From positions 1-54,717 of the IMG/VR virus record IMGVR_UViG_3300020083_000012: DNA of 54,717 bases; one strand, written 5' to 3'. Within the stretch, counting starts at the first letter, position 1; each line of letters opens with the position of its first letter. The position numbers were made by a program, and so were the translations under genes. The notes beneath the pieces are model-generated. The model had not been told where the DNA came from and searched no databases. It saw only the letters and a list, made by a program, of their open reading frames with translations. Of the stretch, positions 32,778 to 40,767 are shown one piece after another. The DNA is from a virus.

Positions 32778-34171
32778 TAGTCTTCCCATCCATACTTAAT
32801 TAATTTCATTTTAGTTTCCAAGGTCTTACCTTTAATATTGTTCTCAACATCTGACACCAAATATCTTCCAGAAAATTTGGTGTCCTTTTCTCTTTCCTCG
32901 GCAGAAGTCATTTCGTTCAAATTAAGGTATACCACATCCCCTGCGGATATGTCCAGACGACCATCAATAACTGCGGACAATACGGTGCTGTTCATTCTAT
33001 GAGAATATGAAGATCGGTTCAATGATATTTCTGGGATAAACTGATCGCCCTTAATTTGTATGTTGCCGTATGTGTCATAGTTTTTAACGAAAGTAAGAAC
33101 CCTCTCATTTTCCTCTATGAAAATGTTTTCAATAAAGGAATCACTGTGCTTTTCTTTTGCGTTAACGTCTATGCCACTAAAAGTATCTTTTGCATTTTCA
33201 TTGTTAAATCTAAGATTTTCTGCTATTCCGTATAGAACATCAAGTGATACTATTCTTGTGTTGTATGCGCCAGAATATAAATCTGCCATTGTGTCCGCAT
33301 ATCTAAGAACTGAAATACTCTTTAGTTTATTTGCTTGTATTTCAAATGCTTCCGGGTTTCTGCTAGTTGTGCTAGAGTAGTGTAGAGGTTTTATTCTACT
33401 TTCATTTTCTTCTTGTGTCGCCTGTCTGATTAGAAATTCATCTGTAACAAAGAAATATCCGCTTTTAGTTTCGAAAAACTTGAAGCTGCATGATGGGCTA
33501 CTGGTTTGGTTCAGAGAAATAGATGCGAGATACATCATTGCCTGTTCAGGCGTATAGTTTGGTATCAAGCATCTCACTTCCGCGTCTGTTTTTTCAACAG
33601 TAAATGATCTTCCGTCAGGTATGTTGAAAATGGTATACTCAGATGTGCCAAACTCACCGCTTGTGCCGATGATGTTTCTCATCTCTTCTCTTAATCTATC
33701 ACTAAATTCAACGGTATCAGAATTTTGCACTATATTCTCAAATGTTTGATTGAAAATATCTATTACGATTTCAAATGTTGGCTTTTCGAATGATGCCAAA
33801 ACTCTTCTCAATTTTGATTTGAAAGAAGTTTTAGATATAAGTTCAAGCCGATAGGAAAGACCATCGTTCTTTTCCAAGATTTTTATATTGGTGACGGCAA
33901 CTACAGATAGCTCCAACTTTGTTGTAGTATTTGTATAAGCATCGTTAATTTCCAGAAACAACGTTTCTTCACCGACAATTGGGAAATGGTTTAAGATACC
34001 TTGCGTATCCAAAACATCAATATACACAGACATGTTTGTTCTATTGATACTTTCACTAATGCTGACATTGGCAATTAGGAATTTAATATCAACTATATTT
34101 GTATTGTCATATGAAAATAGGGTAGCTGCTTCAACATCACAACTACCTATTGCTCTCATTGTGTTTGCCAC
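32777..34171 (-). CDS. Probable baseplate hub protein, gp27-like
   Basis: A 464-residue protein directly upstream of gene 5, with the TAATG overlap expected of partner subunits. It has the general make-up of gp27/gpD-type hub proteins: strand-rich N-terminal tube-like domain (VDIKFLIANVSISESIN), a middle region with repeated helices and strands, and a C-terminal beta domain GDVVYLNLNEM ... GRYLVSDVENNI followed by a last long strand. The terminal GRYLVSDVEN resembles the family ending in which the protein passes to the gp5 OB fold. Direct identity to T4 gp27 (391 aa) is weak by eye, so the call leans on position and layout. Confidence 0.62.
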   Translation of the reverse strand: MANTMRAIGSCDVEAATLFSYDNTNIVDIKFLIANVSISESINRTNMSVYIDVLDTQGILNHFPIVGEETLFLEINDAYTNTTTKLELSVVAVTNIKILEKNDGLSYRLELISKTSFKSKLRRVLASFEKPTFEIVIDIFNQTFENIVQNSDTVEFSDRLREEMRNIIGTSGEFGTSEYTIFNIPDGRSFTVEKTDAEVRCLIPNYTPEQAMMYLASISLNQTSSPSCSFKFFETKSGYFFVTDEFLIRQATQEENESRIKPLHYSSTTSRNPEAFEIQANKLKSISVLRYADTMADLYSGAYNTRIVSLDVLYGIAENLRFNNENAKDTFSGIDVNAKEKHSDSFIENIFIEENERVLTFVKNYDTYGNIQIKGDQFIPEISLNRSSYSHRMNSTVLSAVIDGRLDISAGDVVYLNLNEMTSAEEREKDTKFSGRYLVSDVENNIKGKTLETKMKLIKYGWED

Positions 34172-34173
34172 TA

Positions 34174-34794
34174 TTACCTCATGCTATTTTTAAAATCTTG
34201 AATTACTCTATCAATGTAATTCTTGTTTATTACTTTGATTTTTCTTTTGTTTTCGTTTGAAATATATTCGTAATCATATATTCTGATGGGTTCAAAGCCT
34301 TCAACATTACTTATAAAGTTTTCAATAAGAAACTTCTGCCCTTCCAATGTATTTCTCTGATCCCAAAACTGCCTTGGGACATGATTTATTATGATAGTAT
34401 CCAAAGATGTTTCTATTCCGTCTTCATCCAAATAATACAAAACATTATCCAATATCTTTTCATTTTGTGTCCAAGATATGACTTCATAGCCCTTTTTGCC
34501 CGACTGCTCTTCATACTTTTTCATAAGATAATTGTTGAATGCGTCAGAAGTCATCACCCAATCTTCATAGTAGTTATTGATATTGTTTACCATCAATATG
34601 ACCCAATAGTATTCAATCGTTCCATAATAAGCATATGCGATATCTTCCGGTCTTTCGCCGTCAACTACAGTGTAAGGCAATATCAACAAGCTGTTGTTTA
34701 GCGCATCCTCAATCATAGAAGATTTTCTTGTGATATCCACCACACTCTTATCGTTGTATTTTACCTTTGGAAACAGGTTAAAATATGTTGGCAT
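34174..34794 (-). CDS. gp53: Baseplate wedge protein gp53
   Basis: A 206-residue homologue of T4 gp53 (196 aa). The pattern YFNLFPKVKYND, then LPYTVVDGERPEDIAYAYYG, then YYWVILMVNNINNYYEDW is characteristic. The middle segment resembles a LysM-like motif that helps bind gp6/gp25. The C-terminal part carries charged strands and helices (NENKRKIKVINKNYIDRVIQDF). It lies three bases from the next gene, in the wedge and hub operon. In T4, gp53 completes the wedge. Confidence 0.9.
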   Translation of the reverse strand: MPTYFNLFPKVKYNDKSVVDITRKSSMIEDALNNSLLILPYTVVDGERPEDIAYAYYGTIEYYWVILMVNNINNYYEDWVMTSDAFNNYLMKKYEEQSGKKGYEVISWTQNEKILDNVLYYLDEDGIETSLDTIIINHVPRQFWDQRNTLEGQKFLIENFISNVEGFEPIRIYDYEYISNENKRKIKVINKNYIDRVIQDFKNSMR

Positions 34795-34806
34795 TTCTAA
34801 ATCCCC

Positions 34807-35754
34807 TTACCTTACTGAGCCGGTTCCCCATCTACTATTATCATTTATGCCCATATCAACATCATCCACAATACTGCCGCCATATTCATGACTATAATGA
34901 ATATCGGTTTCGATGAAGTTCATTTCTATTGTTACGTTAGCCGGTCTTCCGCCTCTCAAAATGGAGACTGCGTTCTGACCAGAATAGTTTATGTTAAATG
35001 ATCTTAGCATGGCCGGTTTAAATTTGTAGAAGAAGTTTTGATCTACACCTAGAAGATACAGGTCTACTATGGATGGATATCTCAAATATGTCATTGTTGC
35101 GACTCGACCACCTGTTGCGGGTAGCTGATTTCTTTTAATAACGTCTGTGATATTTTTCAACATTATAGAATCTGCTTCTGATCTTGGGGCCAAATTCCAC
35201 ACGAAAGAATGCAGTTTAAATTCATGTCCTTCATAGACAAGAGATGCTTTAGGGTTTGCAACTACACCACGACCAGCACTAAATGCTCTAGCAAAATCAC
35301 TGCCTGCAAATCTAGCCAAGTATGCAGCTTCGTCCATAACATCTTTATTTCCACCTTTTATCATATTATACAACTCGGCACCGTCCGCACTTGTCATTTT
35401 AACAAAATCTTCTCTGTTAAAAGACTGAGCTACAACGTCACCCAAGTATCTCATATCAAATCTACCAAGACGGGCTTCGTTTTGGTCTTGAAGGTTGGTG
35501 GGAATTGGGAAATTAACTGCGTCCAATCCTCTTTGCACAACGCTGTTGCCTCTATCGCCCCTTTGCAGAGAATTTAAACCAATAGTGCCAGCAGGAGTGT
35601 ATTCATACTTTCTAAATACCATAAGCATAGAGTTGACACCCAAATCTGTAGGAAATGTCATCATTGAAGCTGAACTATTTCTCCTGTAATTGTCCATGTC
35701 CAATCTTACTGGCTTTGGAACAGATGTTCCTATATTTGATATATTCGTAGCCAT
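34807..35754 (-). CDS. Baseplate-tail tube junction protein, gp48/gp54 family
   Basis: A 315-residue protein resembling the tail-tube initiators on top of the T4 hub. The segment GHEFKLHSFVWNLAPRSEAD corresponds to T4 gp48 NRTKVFTWDLTPRSTED, and the C terminus VTIEMNFIETDIHYSHEYGG matches the family strand-plus-E-T/I pattern before the end. The N terminus (SASMMTFPTDLG) is like gp48 (TYTAQFPTGR). I favour gp48 over gp54 for these reasons. It is the first gene of the large leftward structural operon and has a late-promoter box about 41 bases upstream. Confidence 0.72.
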   Translation of the reverse strand: MATNISNIGTSVPKPVRLDMDNYRRNSSASMMTFPTDLGVNSMLMVFRKYEYTPAGTIGLNSLQRGDRGNSVVQRGLDAVNFPIPTNLQDQNEARLGRFDMRYLGDVVAQSFNREDFVKMTSADGAELYNMIKGGNKDVMDEAAYLARFAGSDFARAFSAGRGVVANPKASLVYEGHEFKLHSFVWNLAPRSEADSIMLKNITDVIKRNQLPATGGRVATMTYLRYPSIVDLYLLGVDQNFFYKFKPAMLRSFNINYSGQNAVSILRGGRPANVTIEMNFIETDIHYSHEYGGSIVDDVDMGINDNSRWGTGSVR

Positions 35755-35769
35755 TTTGAAAATTTTCCT

Positions 35770-35777
35770 TATAAATA
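35770..35777 (+). promoter_or_regulatory. Rightward late promoter (TATAAATA) for gene 4 operon
   Basis: An exact late-promoter box on the plus strand, 43 bases before the gene 4 start at 35820. It lies to the left of the leftward box at 35795-35802, so the two promoters face each other and their transcripts overlap at the 5' ends. Confidence 0.65.
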
Positions 35778-35794
35778 TTACTGACAGTCAAGAC

Positions 35795-35802
35795 TATTTA
35801 TA
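35795..35802 (-). promoter_or_regulatory. Leftward late promoter (TATAAATA) for the gp48/54 operon
   Basis: The minus strand reads GGTTATAAATAGTC, about 41 bases before the start at 35754. Flanks resemble the other leftward late promoters (GGCTTATAAATAATC). It drives the 35-kb structural block. Confidence 0.7.
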
Positions 35803-35819
35803 ACCAAAAAGGAAATATT

Positions 35820-36281
35820 ATGGCATACAAGGGTATGTTCAGGCCGCAGAATCCAGAAAAATATAATGGTGATGCATCCAACATAGTCTATCGCTCCCTA
35901 TGGGAAGCGAAGTTTTTTAGATATTTGGACAGGCGGCCAGAAGTGATTTGGTGGTCCAGTGAAGAATTAGCCATACCATACGTTTCACCAAAAGATAACA
36001 GGGTTCATCGGTATTTTCCTGACGTTATTGTTAGATTGCGCGATCCTAAAACAAAAAAAACCAGAACAATAATGATAGAAATAAAGCCCAAGGCGCAGAC
36101 AATGCCGCCCGATCCTAGCAAGAAAAATGCTACAAAAACTGGCAGAACTTCTAGAAGATACTTGCGCGAAGCTGCAACTTATGCTATAAATGAAGCTAAA
36201 TGGAAGGCCGCAAGGGAGTTCTGTGCCGATAAAGGTTGGGACTTTGAAATATTCACTGAGAAAGAATTGGGTGTTAGATAA
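35820..36281 (+). CDS. gp4: Head completion nuclease gp4
   Basis: A 153-residue homologue of T4 gp4 (150 aa, also known as 50/65). MAYKGMFRPQNPEKYNGD and IVYRSLWEAKFFRYLDRRPE match T4 SGKWVPKNISKYRGD and ITYRSNWEKFFFEWLD. The fold is TnsA/PD-(D/E)XK-like: Glu of SLWEAKF, Asp in HRYFPDVIV and MIEIKPK give the E...D...ExK catalytic set. The protein trims or completes the packaged DNA end before neck attachment. It is the first gene of the rightward operon, and the strong AAGGA site precedes ATG. Its stop overlaps the next start. Confidence 0.9.
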   Translation: MAYKGMFRPQNPEKYNGDASNIVYRSLWEAKFFRYLDRRPEVIWWSSEELAIPYVSPKDNRVHRYFPDVIVRLRDPKTKKTRTIMIEIKPKAQTMPPDPSKKNATKTGRTSRRYLREAATYAINEAKWKAAREFCADKGWDFEIFTEKELGVR

Positions 36282-36886
36282 TGGCTAGAAGACTGTTTCA
36301 AGACTTATTGAAGAAAAACGTAAGCGAAGGTAAAGGCAGATTTAAAAGAAAAGAATCAATTACTTGGTTCAGAGATAATCTTGTCAAGATTTCAGGCCGC
36401 AGCGGAAGCAAGATAGTTGAATCTGAAAGTGCAACCAAAATAAGGTCGTGGACCAATGTCGGACCCGGACAAATGTATTTTGTTCATTATGATCCTAAAC
36501 ATAAAGATACGCTGAAATACTATGATAGCTTTCCATTAATAATACCAATAGAAAGATATCCTGACGGCATTCTAGCTCTTAATTTGCATTATCTTCCTCC
36601 TGCAATGAGAGCGAAGCTTCTAGATGCACTAATGGAAACTGTGAGTAATAAAAATCTAGACGAGAAAACAAAAATGAAAATAAACTATCAGCTTTTGGCT
36701 TCTGTCGCAAAAAGTCGATATTTTAAACCTTGCATAAAAAGATATTTGGGAAAACATTTCACAACTGAGTTTGTGAAGATACATCCGAGCGCATGGGAAT
36801 CTGCAATATACATGCCAGTAGAAAGTTTCAAAAAGGCGTCCAAAGAAGAGGTTTGGGCCGATTCCAGAAGGAACATCAAAAAATGA
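36281..36886 (+). CDS. Conserved T4-like protein, possibly DNA end protector gp2-like
   Basis: A 201-residue basic protein. I recall a similar layout in marine T4-like phages: GQMYFVHYDPKHKDTLKYYD, FPLIIPIERYPDG, LNLHYLPPAMRAKLLDAL, RYFKPCIKRYLGKH and a final IYMPVESFKKASKEEVW. Homologues are sometimes named DNA end protector. In T4, gene 2 lies next to gene 4, as here, but identity with T4 gp2 is not evident to me. No catalytic motif is seen. It overlaps gene 4 by one base and the next gene by four (ATGA), so it is co-translated with head and tail completion genes. Confidence 0.6.
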   Translation: MARRLFQDLLKKNVSEGKGRFKRKESITWFRDNLVKISGRSGSKIVESESATKIRSWTNVGPGQMYFVHYDPKHKDTLKYYDSFPLIIPIERYPDGILALNLHYLPPAMRAKLLDALMETVSNKNLDEKTKMKINYQLLASVAKSRYFKPCIKRYLGKHFTTEFVKIHPSAWESAIYMPVESFKKASKEEVWADSRRNIKK

Positions 36887-37635
36887 ACATGAACGAATTT
36901 AAAGCTACCTTGAATGCCTACAATGGCATTGCAAAAGCAAACTTGTTTAGAGTTATTATACACGGCAAAGATCGTGGTAGAATGAGAATTGGCGATCTAC
37001 ATGCTTTTTGTAAAGAAACAACTTTACCGGGTTTGAACCTAAAGACATTTGAATACGCTAACAATAACTATGGTTTGCCTCAAATGCTACCATATGGAAT
37101 TTCATCTGAGCCTTTGAATTGCACATTCATGCTGGATTCAAATCATGCAGTGATGGGCTTTTTCCATGCATGGATGCAGGAAATTATAAATTATGATGTT
37201 AGCAATCCTAACATGACCGTCAATGGAATGTCAGCGTATGAAATTGGTTATATGGAAGATTATGCAACCACTATGGAAATATGGTTTTACAGTTCTGACA
37301 ATATCAATGATAAATATGTAGCGAGATATTTTAACGCATTTCCTACAAACGTCACTTCCCTTAACCTAGCTTGGGATGATAATGATAATTACGTGAGTAT
37401 GCCAGTTCAGTTTTCATATTCCGGTATGCAACTGGAAGCTGGCGCAACCGGAAATGGGTCAGAAGCCCTTGATAGATTGAAGCAGGGTATTAGTGGCGTA
37501 TATTTCCAGCCCGGCAAAACAATGCACACAAACGATTCACGTTCCGCTACTTTGCGAGACTTTATTGATATCGAAACAAGAATAAAACAGCGCGTCTATA
37601 ATGACGGCAAGAAACTATTAGACAAATTATTATAA
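36883..37635 (+). CDS. Tail-tube-fold protein (gp54/gp19-like)
   Basis: A 250-residue protein starting at ATG 36883 in an ATGA overlap with the upstream gene. An upstream in-frame start at 36793 would lie inside that gene and is unlikely. The pattern of KANLFRVII...CKETTLPGLN, then EPLNCTFMLDSNHAVMGFFHAW, the MEIWFYSSDN strand and FPTNVTSLNLAWDDND...VQFSYSGMQ is that of the contractile-tail tube fold (T4 gp19, KATALPAG ... FPTNVGELQLDWDSNN). The C-terminal tail of about 55 residues exceeds gp19, so it may be a gp54-like initiator above the hub. Its place just before 26 and the tape measure fits this. Choice between gp19 and gp54 is uncertain. Confidence 0.7.
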   Translation: MNMNEFKATLNAYNGIAKANLFRVIIHGKDRGRMRIGDLHAFCKETTLPGLNLKTFEYANNNYGLPQMLPYGISSEPLNCTFMLDSNHAVMGFFHAWMQEIINYDVSNPNMTVNGMSAYEIGYMEDYATTMEIWFYSSDNINDKYVARYFNAFPTNVTSLNLAWDDNDNYVSMPVQFSYSGMQLEAGATGNGSEALDRLKQGISGVYFQPGKTMHTNDSRSATLRDFIDIETRIKQRVYNDGKKLLDKLL

Positions 37636-37649
37636 TGGAGTATTAATGA

Positions 37650-38369
37650 ATGGCGCTACCTAAGATACAGATGCCTCTTTATGAAGACAAGCTACCTTCA
37701 AATGGAATGGAAATTCTATATAGACCATATACTGTTAAAGAAGAAAAAATACTTCTTATAGCAAAACAGTCAAAGAATTTTGAACAAGCAATTCTTTCCG
37801 CAAAGCAAATCCTGAACAACTGTGTGAGGGCGAAGAAAGAAAAAGATGTTTTTGACGTGGAAACACTTCCTATTTTTGATATTGAATATCTTCTTTTGAG
37901 AATTAGATCAAGATCAGTTGACAACGAAATCGAGTTCAAAATCAAAGATGACGAGACTGATGAAACAGTCACTCTAAAATTGAACTTGGAAAATATAGAA
38001 GTAAAGACATATCCAAACCATTCAAACAAAATAAAATTGAATGACGATTACATGTTGGTAATGAGATACCCAACAATAAATGCTATAATGGAAGTTGACA
38101 AAAGCGATTTGCCAGAAGTGGAGCGTTCATACAACATTTTGGTTAGCTGTTTGGATAAATTAGTTTCTACAGAAACAACATATGATTTCACAAACGAAAC
38201 AAATGAAAGCATTGGTGATTTCCTAGACGATCTTGATCCAAAGGCTGTTGCAGCGATGAATGAATTCTTCCAAACAACACCAAGAATTAGACATGAGATA
38301 AAATATACTAATAATCTGGGTAAAGAAAAATCATTTGTCATAGAAGGAACAGAAACTTTTTTTATCTAA
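37650..38369 (+). CDS. gp26: Baseplate hub/tail assembly protein gp26
   Basis: A 239-residue member of the T4 gp26 family (T4 gp26, 208 aa). MALPKIQMPLYEDKLPSNG, YRPYTVKEEKILLIAKQS and LPIFDIEYLLLRIRSRSV are typical, with a C-terminal NEFFQTTPRIRHEIKY region. It sits directly before a short frame and the tape measure. The last codons before the stop (ACT TTT TTT ATC TAA) include a slippery run, and a -1 shift there would extend the protein by about 62 residues to 300. That layout is the one known for tail assembly chaperones. An RBS (GGAG) precedes the start. Confidence 0.83.
   Translation: MALPKIQMPLYEDKLPSNGMEILYRPYTVKEEKILLIAKQSKNFEQAILSAKQILNNCVRAKKEKDVFDVETLPIFDIEYLLLRIRSRSVDNEIEFKIKDDETDETVTLKLNLENIEVKTYPNHSNKIKLNDDYMLVMRYPTINAIMEVDKSDLPEVERSYNILVSCLDKLVSTETTYDFTNETNESIGDFLDDLDPKAVAAMNEFFQTTPRIRHEIKYTNNLGKEKSFVIEGTETFFI
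38344..38363 (+). promoter_or_regulatory. Candidate -1 programmed frameshift site (T TTT TTT) at end of gene 26
   Basis: The heptamer T TTT TTT (38357-38363) lies in the zero frame of gene 26, so both codons can re-pair after a -1 slip. After slipping, reading gives TAT CTA ATG and continues in the frame of the 60-codon gene at 38369. An AAGGA element (38344-38348) lies eight bases before the heptamer, the kind of spacing at which an internal Shine-Dalgarno element stimulates -1 shifting in dnaX. A short AGTC/GACT hairpin follows at 38375-38387 but is weak. Confidence 0.6.
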
Positions 38370-38551
38370 TGCTGAGTCATATGGACTTGTTTCTATTCTA
38401 TAAAGTTCAGTTTTCGTTGATTCAGCATCATAAATACTCAAAAGCAGACCTAGATGATATGTTCCCATATGAACGTGATATATTTCATACTCTATTGGTG
38501 GACCATCTTCAAGAAGTTGAACAAAAAAGATTAGAGCAGTCAAAAGGATAA
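38369..38551 (+). CDS. Short 60-codon frame, probable C-terminal extension of gp26 by -1 frameshift
   Basis: 60 codons, including HHKYSKADLDDMFPYERDIF and a charged C-terminal helix. The YS-x-x-x-(I/L)-x-x-M-(F/Y)-P-(F/Y)-ER pattern is typical of the second frame of tail assembly chaperones (lambda T, P2 E'), and similar short T4-like proteins are sometimes annotated as gp51-like hub catalysts. Its ATG overlaps the gp26 stop as TAATG. The only SD-like element is 20 bases away, so independent initiation looks poor. Coupled restart or -1 frameshift from 26 is likelier. It lies just before the tape measure, as expected for such chaperones. Confidence 0.62.
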   Translation: MLSHMDLFLFYKVQFSLIQHHKYSKADLDDMFPYERDIFHTLLVDHLQEVEQKRLEQSKG

Positions 38552-38556
38552 TTTAA

Positions 38557-40740
38557 ATGGCAGAGAATGGCGGCACAAACGACCAAACAAATAAATCGGA
38601 TGGTGGAAAGAAGTCTTCCTCCAAACGTTCTGTCGCCTCCAAACCTCAGAGCGATCAAAATGATTCTACTGCAATGTCAGATACCGAAAGACTTGCCAAG
38701 AACTTTTCCGACAACACTAAAAAATTAGTAGATAAAATTACGAATGAGGGCCAGTTACTACGAAATACTGGCACCAACTCTATACGTTCTATCGGATTAA
38801 GATTAGATAAGTTTAATGATACTTTCAAGTCTATTAATTCTGAGATGGAAATTCAAACAAGTATATTGAAGAATATCTTGAACGAAACATACATCGAACA
38901 TGATAGACTTAGAAATATAGAAATTCAGAATAGAATTCAGGAATCGGAAGATCGTGAAGATCGTAAAAGAAGAGACAAAGAACCAAAAAATAATCCAAAG
39001 CCTATTATGGACAAAAATGGTTCTGGAAGCTCATTCATGGGAGTTCTGGGCGCACTAGGACCATTACTGGCAATAGCTGCACTTCCACTTAGAGTTATTG
39101 CTGCGATGGGTGGCATGGTAGCGGCAGACTTGGCCGGTGAATTTCTTGAATCTGCATTTTATGATTATGAAATAGATAAAATACCAATATTGGGTGCTTT
39201 GCTTGAGCCTATTATAGAACCTCTTAAAAGTGGTATGCTTTGGGGTGCAATAGGACGAGCTTTTAGCAAAAAACTAGGTCTTTACGGATTGATAGCAGGG
39301 GGCGCTTTTACATTTGCCAATAATATGCTTGACAATTTCGATCTTAATATTGATTTAGGTTTTCTTGGATTGCAGTTGGGAGATATGTTTGGAGCCATTA
39401 TAACTGGTTCTGTGATTTATCTAACTAAAAATTTGGCAGCAGGAAAAGGCGCATCTTTGGCAGCAACCGCTGCCGCTAACATAGCAGGCGGCGGTTCTGA
39501 CGTGGCAAGAGATGCTGCAAGAAGAGGATTTTTAAGTAAAATACCATTTCTTCGTAATGGTTTGCTTTCTATTGCCACTGGAATTGTTGGCACTCTGGCA
39601 GCAAGTGCGTTAGGTTCTGCCGCAGATGCAATGGGCGCACCGGAAGACATGGTTGCCGATATTAAAGATAGTGCAAATTTTGTTGTAACATCTGCGACTT
39701 ATGGTGCAATGTTTGGACCAACCGGGATGTTGGCAGGCGCAGCTATTGGTTTGACTTGGGTTATTGGTGAGAAACTTATTTCTTACATAACAAATTCTAG
39801 AGGCGTTATTGAAGATAAAATGCAAGACGCACAAGATATATTACAAAAACAATTAGAAAATGAAGATTTTGTGCTTTCCAGCATGGAAAAAACAGGACTT
39901 ATTAGTTCATTGCAAGAGGCTGAGAGAATTGGCGATAAAAAAGTTGTGGAAGCAATCAATAAAATTCTTACCGAGGATGCGAGTAGAACCCCCGGATTAG
40001 AAATAGTTGATGTTGCCAGAAACCAAAATGTGGCCGATTATATCAGAGAAAACAAAGAAGATTTGACCGGGCAGTTTGACAACATCCAATACAACAATGA
40101 CCTAACTGAACAAGAAAAAATTGATGCAGCACAGGAATTGATTAGAGAATTGGCAAGCAAGTTTCCTGACATGGAAGCGATAGACTTTGGTAGAATTCTT
40201 TCTCAAAATATAGGAAACACTTCATTCTGGACCTCCAATGATGGTAAAGGTCTATTGTCTGAAATCATGAGAAATCCTTATGATCTGGGAGTTAATTTCT
40301 CTAGTGGAATAACCGATCCTGACTTAGAATATCATGCAATTAGACAACAGTATGAAAATGAGAGAGGCGAAGAGTTTTTGCCTAATGATGAAGACGTGAT
40401 TGCATGGATGAGAACAAATCCTCGCGCACAAGAATTCTTCAACAAAATGCTGAATATAAACGGAAACTATGGTATGGAACAGCAGCCAGTGTTTGTTGAT
40501 ACTGGAAATGCTATTGAAGATTTGAGACAAGCACAAGGAAACATTGCTGAAATTGTTAGAAACTTGGATTTGAATGCTGTAGATGAAAGACTGCAAAGCA
40601 AGTATAGAACATCATCACCAACTATAATAAACAATGACAACCGAACCAACATAACTAATACAACAAGCGGTCCAGTTGATAGTAGTGTTAATAACTTTGT
40701 ATCCAGCCCGCCTCAATACATAGGACCGGGAATTCAATAA
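38557..40740 (+). CDS. Tape measure/baseplate hub protein gp29-like
   Basis: A 727-residue protein in the tape-measure place after gp26. The N-terminal 55 residues are polar and Lys/Ser-rich, and residues about 60-140 form charged coiled-coil helices. Residues about 155-205, 225-250 and 285-410 are Gly/Ala-rich and hydrophobic with potential membrane segments (LGALGPLLAIAALPLRVIAA, GLIAGGAFTF, GIVGTLAASALGSAADAMGA). The C-terminal third is charged. This helix/hydrophobic pattern is typical of phage tape measures that enter the host membrane. T4 gp29 is 590 residues. Direct sequence identity is not visible by eye. It ends just before a strong palindrome. Confidence 0.75.
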   Translation: MAENGGTNDQTNKSDGGKKSSSKRSVASKPQSDQNDSTAMSDTERLAKNFSDNTKKLVDKITNEGQLLRNTGTNSIRSIGLRLDKFNDTFKSINSEMEIQTSILKNILNETYIEHDRLRNIEIQNRIQESEDREDRKRRDKEPKNNPKPIMDKNGSGSSFMGVLGALGPLLAIAALPLRVIAAMGGMVAADLAGEFLESAFYDYEIDKIPILGALLEPIIEPLKSGMLWGAIGRAFSKKLGLYGLIAGGAFTFANNMLDNFDLNIDLGFLGLQLGDMFGAIITGSVIYLTKNLAAGKGASLAATAAANIAGGGSDVARDAARRGFLSKIPFLRNGLLSIATGIVGTLAASALGSAADAMGAPEDMVADIKDSANFVVTSATYGAMFGPTGMLAGAAIGLTWVIGEKLISYITNSRGVIEDKMQDAQDILQKQLENEDFVLSSMEKTGLISSLQEAERIGDKKVVEAINKILTEDASRTPGLEIVDVARNQNVADYIRENKEDLTGQFDNIQYNNDLTEQEKIDAAQELIRELASKFPDMEAIDFGRILSQNIGNTSFWTSNDGKGLLSEIMRNPYDLGVNFSSGITDPDLEYHAIRQQYENERGEEFLPNDEDVIAWMRTNPRAQEFFNKMLNINGNYGMEQQPVFVDTGNAIEDLRQAQGNIAEIVRNLDLNAVDERLQSKYRTSSPTIINNDNRTNITNTTSGPVDSSVNNFVSSPPQYIGPGIQ

Positions 40741-40743
40741 AAG

Positions 40744-40767
40744 AAAAGGGGCCAATTGGCCCCTTTT
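40744..40767. terminator. Bidirectional terminator between converging operons
   Basis: A perfect 24-bp palindrome, AAAAGGGGCCAA on the left arm and its complement on the right, ends four bases after the tape-measure stop and abuts the stop of the convergent dUTPase-like gene. It gives a GC-rich stem with a U-run on either strand, so it can stop both rightward late and leftward early transcription. Confidence 0.88.

Noticed and set aside
36793-36882. Longer start for the tail-tube-fold protein
   Set aside because: The extra 30 residues lie inside the upstream 201-residue gene. The ATGA overlap at 36883 with an upstream AAGGA is the better start.
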